The position numbers and the translations under genes are program-made. Shown here in pieces: positions 1 through 8,977 of a stretch of 64,000 bases of DNA. The notes beneath the pieces are model-generated. The model was not told the DNA's origin. It saw nothing but the letters and a program-made list of their open reading frames with translations, and made no database searches. The stretch's first letter is position 1. Each line of letters starts with the position of its first letter. The stretch is from Pseudomonas sp. UBA4617. GTDB taxonomy: Bacteria; Pseudomonadota; Gammaproteobacteria; Pseudomonadales; Pseudomonadaceae. The DNA lies in contig NZ_DGIR01000021.1 of the NCBI RefSeq assembly GCF_002386445.1, forward strand, positions 186,001 to 250,000, written 5' to 3'.

Positions 1-1323
1 GCCAGCGCAGCCCAGGTCGACCAGGCCGTGGCTGCCGCCCGTGGTGCCCTACCCGCCTGGAAAGCCACCGGCGCCAGCGAGCGCGCTGGCTACCTGCGCG
101 GCTTTGCCGAGCAACTGGGCCAGCGCCGCGAAGCGTTGATCAGCGTGCAGATGCGCAACAACGGCAAGCCACGCCACGAGGCGGAAATCGACCTGGATGA
201 TGCCATTGCCACGTTCAACTACTATGCCGAGCTGGCCGCGCAACTGCCGTCGAAAAACCGTGAGGTCCCCCTGGCTGCCCCAGGTTTCACTGCGCGAACC
301 CGCCTGGAGCCGGTGGGGGTGGTCGGCCTGATCGTGCCGTGGAACTTCCCCTTGGTGACCAGCGCCTGGAAGCTCGCGCCGGCTTTGGCAGCGGGCTGCA
401 CGGTGGTGCTCAAGCCCTCGGAAGTAACCCCGCTGGTCGAACAGGCCTACGGCCAGATCGCCGATGCCCTGGGCCTGCCCGCCGGGGTGCTGAACATCGT
501 CAATGGCAAGGCCGAGACCGGTGCCGCGCTGAGCACCCACACTGGCCTGGACAAGCTGTCCTTCACCGGCAGCAACAGCGTCGGCAGCCAGGTGATGCGC
601 AGCGCTGCGACGCAATGCCGGCCGGTGACGCTGGAGCTGGGCGGCAAGTCGGCGATCGTGGTGTTCGATGATTGCGATGCCGACCAGGCGGTGGAATGGA
701 TCGTCGCCGGCATCACCTGGAACGCCGGGCAGATGTGTTCGGCCACGTCGCGGCTGCTGGTGCAGGAAGGCATTGCCGATGCGCTGTTGCCACGCTTGCA
801 GGCGGCCCTGGAAAGCCTGCGGGTGGGCAACCCGCTGAGCGAAGAGGTCGACATGGGCCCACTGACCAGCCAGGCGCAGTGGCTGAAGGTGGCCAGCTAC
901 TTTGCCACGGCGCGGGAAGAAGGTTTGCAGTGCCTGGCCGGTGGCCGGGCACTGGACCGGGACGGCTGGTTCGTCAGCCCGACGTTGTATGCCGATGTGC
1001 CGAAAGACAGCCGCTTGTGGACCGAGGAGATTTTTGGCCCGGTGCTGTGCGCACGTCGCTTCGCTACCGAGGAGCAGGCGATTGCCGAAGCCAACGACAG
1101 CCGTTTCGGGCTGGTGGCGACAGTGTGCTCTGCCGACCTGGCGCGCGCCGAGCGGGTGGCCGATGCACTTGAGGTTGGCCATGTGTGGATCAACTCGGTG
1201 CAGGCGGTGTTCGTCGAGACCTCCTGGGGCGGCACCAAGGGCAGCGGGATCGGCCGCGAGCTCGGGCCGTGGGGGTTGTCGGCGTACCAGTCGGTCAAGC
1301 ATGTAACGCGGTGCCTGGGCTGA
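1..1323 (+). CDS. Aldehyde dehydrogenase (betaine-aldehyde-dehydrogenase-like), 5' end outside window
   Basis: The frame is open from base 1, so the true start lies upstream; a GTG at 28 is internal. The protein is an NAD(P)-dependent aldehyde dehydrogenase that oxidises an aldehyde to its acid in the cytoplasm. Visible family marks are the PWNFP segment, the ELGGKS motif carrying the general-base Glu, the GQMCSA motif with the catalytic Cys, and the EEIFGPVL segment. About 440 residues are present of a usual 480-500, so only the N-terminus is missing. It resembles betaine or aminoaldehyde dehydrogenases, but the substrate cannot be read from sequence. REP-rich sequence follows it. Confidence 0.92.
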   Translation, partial: ASAAQVDQAVAAARGALPAWKATGASERAGYLRGFAEQLGQRREALISVQMRNNGKPRHEAEIDLDDAIATFNYYAELAAQLPSKNREVPLAAPGFTARTRLEPVGVVGLIVPWNFPLVTSAWKLAPALAAGCTVVLKPSEVTPLVEQAYGQIADALGLPAGVLNIVNGKAETGAALSTHTGLDKLSFTGSNSVGSQVMRSAATQCRPVTLELGGKSAIVVFDDCDADQAVEWIVAGITWNAGQMCSATSRLLVQEGIADALLPRLQAALESLRVGNPLSEEVDMGPLTSQAQWLKVASYFATAREEGLQCLAGGRALDRDGWFVSPTLYADVPKDSRLWTEEIFGPVLCARRFATEEQAIAEANDSRFGLVATVCSADLARAERVADALEVGHVWINSVQAVFVETSWGGTKGSGIGRELGPWGLSAYQSVKHVTRCLG

Positions 1324-1671
1324 TAGCGCAAGGGGCCGTCATGCGGCCCATTCGCCGGCAAGCCAGCTTGTGTCTTGGTGCGGCCCCAGGCATCAGGATC
1401 TTACCCGCGAAGAAGACACCGCGGTGGATGGCACGGGCTTCGCCCGTGTTCGCGGGCAAGCCCGCTCCCACAGGGACCGCGCCAGCTTTTAGAAATTGAG
1501 CAAGACCGTTGCTTCTACCCCGACCGTATTTGCCTCAAGCCATGCGCTATGTCTGGGAGAGCTGGCTTGCCGGCGATTCGCTCCCACAGGAACGGCGCCG
1601 CCAGTGATTGCTGTGCAGTACCTTTGGGAGCGGCCTTGCGCCGCGATGGGCTGCACAGCAGCCCTCGGCAT
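1324..1671. repeat. REP-type palindromes in a gene-free stretch
   Basis: This gap between two convergent genes holds no convincing gene. At about 1437-1482 is a classic P. putida REP unit (gggcttcgcccgtg, then cgcgggcaagcccgctccc and acagg). Related copies follow near 1556-1600 (gccggcgattcgctcccacagg) and 1625-1660. Such units often act as transcription stops and as targets of REP-associated transposases. Confidence 0.7.
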
Positions 1672-4083
1672 TCACGCCGTTGCGTCAGCCGACCGCGCGC
1701 TTTCTTGCAGCAGTACCATGCTCTGCGGCGAAGACAGGGGAATGCCCTCGTCACGCAAGCGCCCAAGGATGGTAAACAGCAGATCGCTGCGGGTACCCGA
1801 CACCTGCCGCGGCCCCGCCACGTAACCACTCACGCCAATCACCATGCCACTGCTGGTCAGATCCTTGAACGACACGGAGGTGGCCGGTGCGTCGAGAATC
1901 GCCTCATGCTCCTGGTACGCCGCCAACAACAGCTCACGCACGCGGTTGGCATCGGTTTCCAGCGGCAAGGTCAGGGTGATGCCGACCACCCCCAGCGCAT
2001 TGCCCATGGTCACGTTGCGCACGTTCTGGGAAATGAACTGCGAGTTGGGCACGATCACCGTCGAACGGTCGGACATCTGGATTTCTGTAGCACGCACGTT
2101 GATGCGGCGAATGTCGCCTTCGACACCGGCCAGGCTGACCCAGTCACCAACCTTCACCGGGCGCTCGGTCAGCAGGATCAGGCCGGAGATGAAGTTCTGC
2201 ACGATCTGCTGCAGGCCGAAACCGATACCCACCGACAGGGCACTGACTACCCAGGTCAGGCTGGTGAGGTTGATGCGCAAGGTCGACATCACCAGCATGG
2301 CCAGGAAGATGAAGCCCAGGTAACCCACCAGGGTGACCAACGAGGCACGCATGCCGGCGTCCATGTCGGTTTCCGGTAGCAGGCGCTCACTCAGCCAGCG
2401 CTTGACCACGCGGATGGCGAACAGGCCACCAAAGAAAATCACCAGCGCCAGCAGGATGTCCTGGGGCACGATATTCAGGTTGCCGAGCAGCTTGCCGCCG
2501 GTGCCGTCCCAGTCAGCCAGGCTCAACAGCAGCTCGCTGGGGCTGGTGCCCGACGGCATCAGCGCCAGTAGCAGCGCCAGGAACAGCACCACGGTGCGGC
2601 CGATACCGGCAAGGATGGTGCTGGCCTGGGCCTGGTGACGCGGCGCCAGGCCCAAGGTCGAGGCCAGCGCCAGGCCGCCAGGCTGGCGCGGCGACAACAG
2701 GGTTTCGCACAGGTCGCCAAAGAAGGTGGTCAGCAGGTAGGCACAGGTGATGACCAGGCTGACCCACAGCAACTTGCCGGTAAGGAAGTAGGCGAGTGTC
2801 AGGTAGCCGGCAAGCAGCGCCAGCAGGATCAGCGTCAGCCAGATCACCATCACGAACGGAATCAGCCCGGCCAGGCCTTTCGGGCGCTCCAGGTCATGCT
2901 TGCGCAGGGTCCGGCGGTAACGCAGTAGCGCACCGGCGAAGGTGAACGCCACCACCAGCGCGGTCAGGCCGTTGACGGCCACGGTCAATGCCAGGCTGGC
3001 GCCGATCACACTATTGATGCGCTCCATGGTCATCATGACCATCAGCGCCAGCGCCAGGACCTTGGGGAACCAGCCCAGCGCGCTGGCCACTTCGTCATGG
3101 ATCGGCGGCAGGCGCCAGGACGGGCGCTGCAGCATCAGCATGGCGCGGCCCAGGCCGGTGATGAAGGCGCTGAACACTACCAGGGCGAGCACATGGTTGG
3201 CCAGGCTGGCGATATCGGAGCCCAGTTCGGCGCTGCTCTCCAGCCCCCAGCGCAGCAGCGAGACCGACCCGGCGATGGTACCCAGGGTCGCCAGGCTGAC
3301 GCCAAGCGCCAACGAACTGCGACGCAGGCGGCCTTCGGGCAGCCAGTTGACCATGGCGCTGGCCAACAGGCGCTCGAATACGCGGCGCACCAAGGTCCAG
3401 ACCAGGATGGCGGCAACCAGGCTGGTGATGAACAGCCAGCGGTGCTCGGCGCTGAAGGCGCTGCCAATGGCGTCGGCCGCCTCGGCACGCAGGTCATGCA
3501 GGCGCGCCAAATCGTCCTGGGTAGGACGAATGATGCTCTGCCAGAAGGCCGGGCTGAGTGGCGACGCCGCGCGGCTGGTGATCTGCGAGTTGAACTTGCT
3601 GCGGCGCAGGTTGACGATCTGCGTGGACAGGTCGCGAGCCGACTGGGTCAGCTTGATGGCCTGGTCCTGCTGCGCCACCAGCGCCTTTTTCTCAGCTTCC
3701 AGCTCTTTGCGCTGCTGGGTCAGGGCTGCCGCCTCGTCCGGCTGGCGCGGGCCGATGACCTTGAGCTGGTCGTCGAGTTTTTCCACGTCCGCAGTGCGCA
3801 GGGCACTCAACGCATCGGCCTGGCGTTGAACCTGTACGGCGCCCAGACGTAGTTGCGACAGTAGATCGTCGTTGGCTTCACTGGTAACGCCCTGGCGGAT
3901 CTGGTCCAGGCGCTCGCTCAGTTGTTCGATGCTGGCGTTTTCATCCAGCTCCGGCGCTTCGGCGACTGCCAGGTTGGATAACGGCGTGGCCGGGGCCGAC
4001 CAGGCGGGGCTGGCAACCAGCAGCAGAAAAGCCATCAGGACCATCAGTCCTGGGCAGTGACGGGCAAGGCTGACACGCCTCAT
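1672..4083 (-). CDS. MscS-family mechanosensitive channel with long N-terminal periplasmic region (DUF3772-type)
   Basis: This predicted inner-membrane channel has 803 residues, far longer than MscS (about 286). It starts with a signal peptide (leucine-rich core ending near SPAWSAP). A periplasmic, coiled-coil-prone region rich in Glu, Gln and Leu follows to about residue 200, then roughly ten membrane segments, and finally the MscS core with the pore helix and the beta domain (GDWVSLAGVEGDI, then VPNSQFISQNV). The family protects against osmotic downshock; large members may have other gating signals. The ATG at 4083 was chosen because it begins the signal peptide. The longer frame reading back to 4461 would overlap ada and is not credible. 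Confidence 0.88.
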   Translation of the reverse strand: MRRVSLARHCPGLMVLMAFLLLVASPAWSAPATPLSNLAVAEAPELDENASIEQLSERLDQIRQGVTSEANDDLLSQLRLGAVQVQRQADALSALRTADVEKLDDQLKVIGPRQPDEAAALTQQRKELEAEKKALVAQQDQAIKLTQSARDLSTQIVNLRRSKFNSQITSRAASPLSPAFWQSIIRPTQDDLARLHDLRAEAADAIGSAFSAEHRWLFITSLVAAILVWTLVRRVFERLLASAMVNWLPEGRLRRSSLALGVSLATLGTIAGSVSLLRWGLESSAELGSDIASLANHVLALVVFSAFITGLGRAMLMLQRPSWRLPPIHDEVASALGWFPKVLALALMVMMTMERINSVIGASLALTVAVNGLTALVVAFTFAGALLRYRRTLRKHDLERPKGLAGLIPFVMVIWLTLILLALLAGYLTLAYFLTGKLLWVSLVITCAYLLTTFFGDLCETLLSPRQPGGLALASTLGLAPRHQAQASTILAGIGRTVVLFLALLLALMPSGTSPSELLLSLADWDGTGGKLLGNLNIVPQDILLALVIFFGGLFAIRVVKRWLSERLLPETDMDAGMRASLVTLVGYLGFIFLAMLVMSTLRINLTSLTWVVSALSVGIGFGLQQIVQNFISGLILLTERPVKVGDWVSLAGVEGDIRRINVRATEIQMSDRSTVIVPNSQFISQNVRNVTMGNALGVVGITLTLPLETDANRVRELLLAAYQEHEAILDAPATSVSFKDLTSSGMVIGVSGYVAGPRQVSGTRSDLLFTILGRLRDEGIPLSSPQSMVLLQESARSADATA

Positions 4084-4138
4084 CGAATATTCCTCTTGCA
4101 ATTCGATTTGGCGGGGGATTCTACGCGGCTTCACGCGA

Positions 4139-5191
4139 TCAGGAGAGTGCCGTTTCTCGCTTGAGCAGTTGCGCTTTGCGCGCCACTCCCCAGCGGTAGC
4201 CGCTGAGGTCGCCGTCGCGGCGCACCACCCGATGACAAGGAATTGCCACGGCGATGCGGTTGGCCGCGCAGGCCATGGCCACCGCGCGTACCGCCTTGGG
4301 CGCACCGATGCGCTCGGCGATCTCGGTGTAGCTGACCCGGCTGCCGGCCGGTATCTCGCGCAGAGCCTGCCATACCCGCTCCTGGAAGGCGGTGCCCTGC
4401 ACATCCAGGGGCAGGGCCAGGCCCAATGACGGCGCTTCGACGAAGCCCACCACTTCGGCAACCAGCTGTTCGTAGGCGCTATCGCCGCCGATCAGCCGGG
4501 CCTTGGGGAACTGGTCCTGCAGCTCGCGCAACAAGGTTTCGGGGTCGTCGCCCAGCAGGATCGCACAGATGCCCTTGTCGCTCTGGGCCACCAGGATCGC
4601 GCCCAGTGAACACTGGCCAAGGGCGAAATGAATGCTCGCCCCGGCACCGCCAGCGCGGTACTGCCGCGGGTGCATGCCCAGGCGCTGCTCGGCGCTTTCG
4701 TAGAAGCGGCTGTTGGAGTTGTACCCGGCGTCGTAGATGGCCTCGGTGACCGAGCGTTGGCCGTCCGCCAGGTGCGCACGCAGGCGCCGAGCGCGGAAAG
4801 CCGTGGCGTAGGCCTTGGGGGTGAGGCCGGTTTCGGCCTTGAACAGCCGGTGCAGGTGGAACGGGCTGATGGCCAGCTCGGTGCTGAGCTGGTCCAGGCT
4901 GGGCGCGGAGTCGCAGGCTTCGATAAGGCGGCAGGCGCGGGTGACCAGCTGGCTGTGGCGAGTGGGGGTGGCCGTCGCGGTGCAGCGCTTGCAGGCGCGG
5001 TAACCGGCCGCTTCGGCAGCGGTCGGGGTGTCGTAGAACGCGACATTGCTGCGCTTGGCCAGGCGTGACTTGCAGCCGGGCTGGCAATAGATGCCGGTGG
5101 TGCGCACGGCGTAGACGAAGTGGCCGCTGGCACTGATGTCACGGGCTTCTACAGCTTGCCAGCGTTGTTCGGGGGTGGTGTAGCGGTTCAT
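4139..5191 (-). CDS. ada: Ada: O6-methylguanine-DNA methyltransferase and adaptive-response regulator
   Basis: This is a full-length 350-residue Ada. The N-terminal domain has the four-Cys zinc site (TTGIYCQPGC, then CKRC) whose first Cys takes methyl groups from phosphotriesters. An AraC-type helix-turn-helix follows at about 85-180, and the C-terminal methyltransferase domain has the active-site IPCHRVV. Methylated Ada normally activates ada and alkA. Here alkA lies immediately upstream on the same strand with a 47-base gap, so the pair is probably one alkylation-repair operon. The ATG at 5191 gives the usual N-terminus. Confidence 0.95.
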   Translation of the reverse strand: MNRYTTPEQRWQAVEARDISASGHFVYAVRTTGIYCQPGCKSRLAKRSNVAFYDTPTAAEAAGYRACKRCTATATPTRHSQLVTRACRLIEACDSAPSLDQLSTELAISPFHLHRLFKAETGLTPKAYATAFRARRLRAHLADGQRSVTEAIYDAGYNSNSRFYESAEQRLGMHPRQYRAGGAGASIHFALGQCSLGAILVAQSDKGICAILLGDDPETLLRELQDQFPKARLIGGDSAYEQLVAEVVGFVEAPSLGLALPLDVQGTAFQERVWQALREIPAGSRVSYTEIAERIGAPKAVRAVAMACAANRIAVAIPCHRVVRRDGDLSGYRWGVARKAQLLKRETALS

Positions 5192-5238
5192 CGGTCAGTG
5201 TCCAGATAAGTTGTTGCCTGTGCAGGCCCTGCAAGGCT

Positions 5239-5865
5239 TCAGGCCCGCCACAGGTACCAAGCTGCCACGGTGCGGTACGGTCGCCAGCCGCCCCCCAGCG
5301 AGCGCATCTGCGCCGGCGTCGGCGCCTTGTCCAGCCCCTTCAGCCGGCGGTATCCCTCACGCACGCCAAAATCGTCAACCGGTAGTACATCCGAACGCGC
5401 CAGGCTGTAGATCAGCAACATTTCCACGGTCCACCGCCCTACCCCGCGCAGCGCCACCAGGCGCTCGACCAACGCCTCGTCGGCCATGGCCATGGCTTCT
5501 TCCCGGGTCGGCACCAGGCCCTCGAGCCGGCCCCGGGCGATGCCCTGAAGCGTGGCCATCTTGCTTGCCGAAAAACCGCAGGCGCGCATCGTTTCCGGGG
5601 CAACCGCCAACAATTGCTCCGGCCCCGGGAACGCGTTGTCCGGGAACAGTGCCAGCAACCGCCCGAGAATGGCTTCGGCGGCACGCGCATGCAACTGCTG
5701 GTAGGCAATCGCCCGCACCAGCACTTCATAGGGTTCACGCCCCGGCGTGGCCTGGTGCAGGCAAGGCCCGGTCGCAGCGATGTGCCGCGCCCAGTCCGGG
5801 TCGAGCGCCGCCAGATAAGCGGTGGCCTCACGGCAGGCATCAGGCGAAAGGTCGGCGAGGATCAT
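5239..5865 (-). CDS. alkA: AlkA-type DNA-3-methyladenine glycosylase II
   Basis: This 208-residue base-excision enzyme of the HhH-GPD superfamily removes alkylated bases such as 3-methyladenine. The helix-hairpin-helix (LRGVGRWTVEM) is followed by the catalytic-Asp segment PVDDFGVREGY. It is shorter than E. coli AlkA (282 residues) because it lacks the N-terminal beta domain, as in many pseudomonad copies. The ATG at 5865 is preceded by GGAGGTG at good spacing; longer frames upstream have no such support. It is transcribed toward ada and is divergent from the fecI-like gene. Confidence 0.9.
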   Translation of the reverse strand: MILADLSPDACREATAYLAALDPDWARHIAATGPCLHQATPGREPYEVLVRAIAYQQLHARAAEAILGRLLALFPDNAFPGPEQLLAVAPETMRACGFSASKMATLQGIARGRLEGLVPTREEAMAMADEALVERLVALRGVGRWTVEMLLIYSLARSDVLPVDDFGVREGYRRLKGLDKAPTPAQMRSLGGGWRPYRTVAAWYLWRA

Positions 5866-5982
5866 GACACCTCCATCAGGTCGAGTGCAGGTCCAGCTTA
5901 GCGCAGCCGCGCCATGGGCAAACGCCGGTTCTTGCGCGGTAATTGCTCGCATAACGTTGCTCAGCGGCATCGTCCCGCATAG

Positions 5983-6003
5983 AATTGAGAACCATTCACA
6001 ATC
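5983..6003 (+). promoter_or_regulatory. Fur-box-like site upstream of the FecI-type sigma factor
   Basis: The segment AATTGAGAACCATTCACAAT resembles the degenerate GAGAAnnATTC core of pseudomonad Fur boxes and lies 31 bases before the sigma-factor ATG. Iron repression of fecI-type genes is the rule in this genus. The match is imperfect, so the call is moderate. Confidence 0.45.
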
Positions 6004-6033
6004 GCATGCACACGGGACCGGCCCTTCACTACG

Positions 6034-6549
6034 ATGCAGACCAACGACATGCTCCAGCCCGCCGAGGTCGCTGTGCTCTATCAGGCCCACCATTCCTGGC
6101 TTCGCAGCTGGCTGCGCAGCCGGGTCGGTTGCCGCGAACAGGCCGCCGACCTGGCCCAGGATACCTTCGTGCGGTTGTTGCGGGCGCGTCAGGTGTCGCC
6201 ACTGAAGGAGCCGCGTGCCTATCTCAGCAGCATCGCCCGAGGCCTGATGATCGATCAGTTTCGCCGCCGCGCGCTGGAACGGGCCTTCCAGGAAAGCCTG
6301 GCGCACCTGCCGGAAGCCGACGTGCCCAGCGAAGAAGATCGACTGCTCATACTCGATACCCTGGCACGCCTCGACCAAGCCTTGCATCAGCTCAAACCGC
6401 GTGCCCGGCAGGCATTCCTGCTGGCCCAGCTCGACGGGTTGAGCATCGTGCGGATTGCCCAACGGCTGAATGTGTCGCGGGCCACGGTCGAGCGCGATCT
6501 GGCCAAGGCCCTGGGCGCCTGCTACCGGTTGCGCTATGCCGACGCCTGA
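6034..6549 (+). CDS. ECF sigma factor of the FecI (iron-starvation) group
   Basis: The 171-residue protein has sigma region 2 (DLAQDTFVRLLRAR) and a region 4 helix-turn-helix near its C-terminus (GLSIVRIAQRLNVSRATVERD). FecI-type sigma factors direct RNA polymerase to promoters of TonB-dependent siderophore receptors when an anti-sigma FecR relays receptor occupancy. The next gene is such a FecR and overlaps it by 14 bases. No receptor gene follows, so the target must lie elsewhere. A Fur-box-like sequence precedes it. Confidence 0.92.
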   Translation: MQTNDMLQPAEVAVLYQAHHSWLRSWLRSRVGCREQAADLAQDTFVRLLRARQVSPLKEPRAYLSSIARGLMIDQFRRRALERAFQESLAHLPEADVPSEEDRLLILDTLARLDQALHQLKPRARQAFLLAQLDGLSIVRIAQRLNVSRATVERDLAKALGACYRLRYADA

Positions 6550-7492
6550 CAGCAGGCCCGCGCAGGCGCATGTCGACCAGGCGATCGATTGGCTGGTGAA
6601 GCTGCGCTTCGACCGCCCCAGTCCGCGTCTGGAGCAGCAGTTCCAGCAATGGTTGGCCAGCCATCCGCATAATCCCCTGGCCTGGCAACGGGTCAGCCGC
6701 CTCGGCGACGAGCTCGCCGGGCTGCCCAACGACCTGAGCCGACGCACCCTGGATACCTGCCAGCGGCAGCACGGCAGCCGTCGCGACCACCTCAAGCTAT
6801 TGGCCGTGCTGGCCGTGGGCGGCAGCCTGGGCTGGGCCGCGCGCGAACCGTTGGGCCTGCCTCAGCTGCTGGCCGACAGCAGTACCGCCACCGGCGAACG
6901 CCGCCAACTGCAAGGCAACGACGGCAGCCGCATCCAGCTCAACACCGCCAGCGCCATCGACCTGCATTACGAGGCTGGGCAACGCCGGCTGCAACTGCTG
7001 CGCGGCGAGGCGAGCCTGGACAGCAACCCCAACGACAACCGCCCATTCCGCATCGACACTCGCGTCGGCCCAATGACTACCCTCGATGGCCAACTGCTGC
7101 TGCGCGAGAACGACCATGGCCTGTTGCTGGCAGTGCGTCGGGGCGCTATCACGTTGTTCCCCGCCTCTGCTTCGCCACGCCGGGTGCTGCCTGGCGAAAC
7201 CTTGCAGGTGTGGCCCAGCGGCAGCTGCCAGGCGGTGACGCTGCGCAGCGACCCGTGGGGCTGGACCGACGGCGTACTCAGCGTGCAACAAATGCCGTTG
7301 GGCGAGTTCATCGCCGAACTGGCGCGCTACCGCCCGGGCCTGCTGCGCTGCGCCCCCGAGGTTGCCGGGCTGGCTGTTTCCGGCACCTACCAGCTGAACG
7401 ACACCGGGCAGATCCTGCAGTTGCTCACCCGCAGCCTGCCGGTGCGGGTCGATTACCACACGCGCTATTGGGTAAGCATCGGCGCGGCCTGA
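6536..7492 (+). CDS. FecR-family anti-sigma / transmembrane signal transducer
   Basis: The 318-residue protein has the N-terminal anti-sigma segment (DQAIDWLVKLRF), one membrane helix near residues 85-105, and a periplasmic FecR domain (GERRQLQGNDGSRIQLNT, then FRIDTRVG). The C-terminal part resembles the short STN-interacting region, ending in LPVRVDYHTRYW. The family binds the receptor signalling domain outside the inner membrane and controls its cognate sigma factor. The ATG at 6536 lies inside the end of the sigma gene, consistent with translational coupling. The downstream gene converges, so the pair stands alone. Confidence 0.9.
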   Translation: MPTPDSRPAQAHVDQAIDWLVKLRFDRPSPRLEQQFQQWLASHPHNPLAWQRVSRLGDELAGLPNDLSRRTLDTCQRQHGSRRDHLKLLAVLAVGGSLGWAAREPLGLPQLLADSSTATGERRQLQGNDGSRIQLNTASAIDLHYEAGQRRLQLLRGEASLDSNPNDNRPFRIDTRVGPMTTLDGQLLLRENDHGLLLAVRRGAITLFPASASPRRVLPGETLQVWPSGSCQAVTLRSDPWGWTDGVLSVQQMPLGEFIAELARYRPGLLRCAPEVAGLAVSGTYQLNDTGQILQLLTRSLPVRVDYHTRYWVSIGAA

Positions 7493-7498
7493 ACAACC

Positions 7499-8656
7499 TC
7501 AGTCGGCCAATGCGCGCAAACGCCCTGCGCGCCGATACGACTGCCGGGCAAAGCACACGAACAAGCCGGCCATCAGTGCCAGTGCCATTGGCAGTCCATG
7601 CGGCGCCACGTCCATCGCTGCGCCGCTCAGCAGCGGCCCGACCAGGCTGCCGACGCCCCACAGCAAGCCCACGCTGGCGTTGGCGGTAACCAGGTCCTGC
7701 CCCTTGAAGCGCTGCCCGATCAACACCAGCGCCAAGGTATAGATGCCACCGGCCACGGCACCCAGCAGCACCAGCAGCGGCCAGAGCAGCCAGGTCAGGT
7801 TCAGCAGCCAGGGCAAGCCGATACCGATCGTCATCGCCACCAGCCCGCAGGCCAGGTGCAGCCCGGTACGCTCGACCCGGTCGGCCAACCAGCCCAGCGG
7901 TAGCTGGAACAGCATGTCGCCAGCAAACACCACTGTCACCATCAGCGCCGCCACGCCCACGGCGAAGCCATGGCTGCTGGCATAGACCGGCAGCAGCGAC
8001 AGCACCACCGCATCGAAGAACGAGAAGAACAGCACCGCTACGCACAACGCCGGCGCGACACGGAAGAAACCGGCCAGACCGAAGCTTTTCTCGCCTTCTT
8101 CATGTTCGACATGGTCGTTGGGCACGGTCAGCGCGATGCACAGCAATGCCAGGCCATAGCAAGCAGTGACCACGGCGATGATCCAGGGGCTGTCGGCGCC
8201 CAGCACGGCCAGCATGGCCGGGCCGAGCACCTGGAAGCCAGTGAAGCTGGTAGCGTACAGGGCCATGATCTTGCCGCGGTTATGTTCCACGCATAGCTCG
8301 TTGACCCATGATTCGCCGAGGATGATGGCGATACCCATGCCCAGCCCCAGGCCCAGGCGTAGCAGCGCCAGCAGCCAGAGGGAGCCGAACGCCGATTCGA
8401 GCAGGGCGATGCTGATCGTGCACAAGCTGAAGCACAGCAGATAGAGGGTGCGCCGGGTGAAATGGCGACAGCAGAAATCGACCAGAAACGCCGAGAGCAT
8501 CATGCCCGCAGCCGGGATGGCCGAGAGGATGCCGATCTCCAGCGTGCTCGCCCCCGCTTCATGCAGGCGCAACGACACCAGTGGCAGGCTGGCCCCCAGG
8601 CTGAAGCCCACCACCGAGACGGCGAACAACAGGCCCGCCAGCAAACGCATGTTCAT
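7499..8656 (-). CDS. MFS transporter (YcaD-like)
   Basis: The 385-residue protein has about 12 hydrophobic helices and the inner-loop motif between helices 2 and 3 (FCCRHFTRRTLYLL). The helix-4/5 segment RLGLGLGMGIAIILGESWVNE is typical of the YcaD-like clade. It is probably a proton-driven exporter of small molecules; the substrate is unknown. It ends 6 bases from the convergent FecR gene. Two closely spaced start codons exist (8656 and 8650). Its C-terminal arginine-rich tail is short. Confidence 0.85.
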   Translation of the reverse strand: MNMRLLAGLLFAVSVVGFSLGASLPLVSLRLHEAGASTLEIGILSAIPAAGMMLSAFLVDFCCRHFTRRTLYLLCFSLCTISIALLESAFGSLWLLALLRLGLGLGMGIAIILGESWVNELCVEHNRGKIMALYATSFTGFQVLGPAMLAVLGADSPWIIAVVTACYGLALLCIALTVPNDHVEHEEGEKSFGLAGFFRVAPALCVAVLFFSFFDAVVLSLLPVYASSHGFAVGVAALMVTVVFAGDMLFQLPLGWLADRVERTGLHLACGLVAMTIGIGLPWLLNLTWLLWPLLVLLGAVAGGIYTLALVLIGQRFKGQDLVTANASVGLLWGVGSLVGPLLSGAAMDVAPHGLPMALALMAGLFVCFARQSYRRAGRLRALAD

Positions 8657-8739
8657 GTACCACTCCTTGCAAACCGAAAAGACGTGCAGACACAGGCGCG
8701 CACGCCAGGGCGGCGCGCGACGCGAAAGCGCAGATCAGG

Positions 8740-8877
8740 TCAGGCGAGGTGTGGCGAGAAGGTGAAGGCAAACAGCACGCTGCGGCGACGCTTGAGCACG
8801 GTGTCACGCGGCCACGCACGGCGCAGGGCCTGGAGGGCAGGCTGGCGGGCGTGTGGCAGGGACTGGGTACGGCGCAT
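8740..8877 (-). CDS. Possible small Arg-rich ORF (45 aa)
   Basis: An ATG at 8877 opens a 45-codon frame beginning MRRTQSLPHARQ and ending FTFSPHLA. It contains a run of basic residues (KRRRS) followed by a short hydrophobic patch. It lies 83 bases upstream of the MFS gene on the same strand. I see no clear ribosome-binding site, and GC-rich DNA easily keeps such frames open. It could be a leader peptide or nothing. The rest of the 8657-8977 gap shows no other gene. Confidence 0.2.
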   Translation of the reverse strand: MRRTQSLPHARQPALQALRRAWPRDTVLKRRRSVLFAFTFSPHLA

Positions 8878-8977
8878 TGCGGTGGCTACTACGCAGGTGA
8901 TTGGGGAAAAGAGGCGGCACTCTAGGCCAAGGGGGCCAGGTCGTCAATCGTCGGGGCGGCTGCGCGCCCCGCCGATA

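Noticed and set aside
49..1302. 417-codon open frame antisense to the aldehyde dehydrogenase
   Set aside because: Mirror of a high-GC coding gene; low-complexity His/Gln/Arg composition and no family resemblance.
1672..4461. 929-residue reading of the MscS-type gene
   Set aside because: The extra 126 residues overlap ada in another frame, and the signal peptide starts cleanly at 4083.
5866..6795. N-terminal extension of AlkA through the fecI region
   Set aside because: It overlaps a clear sigma-factor gene, and a strong ribosome site marks the start at 5865.
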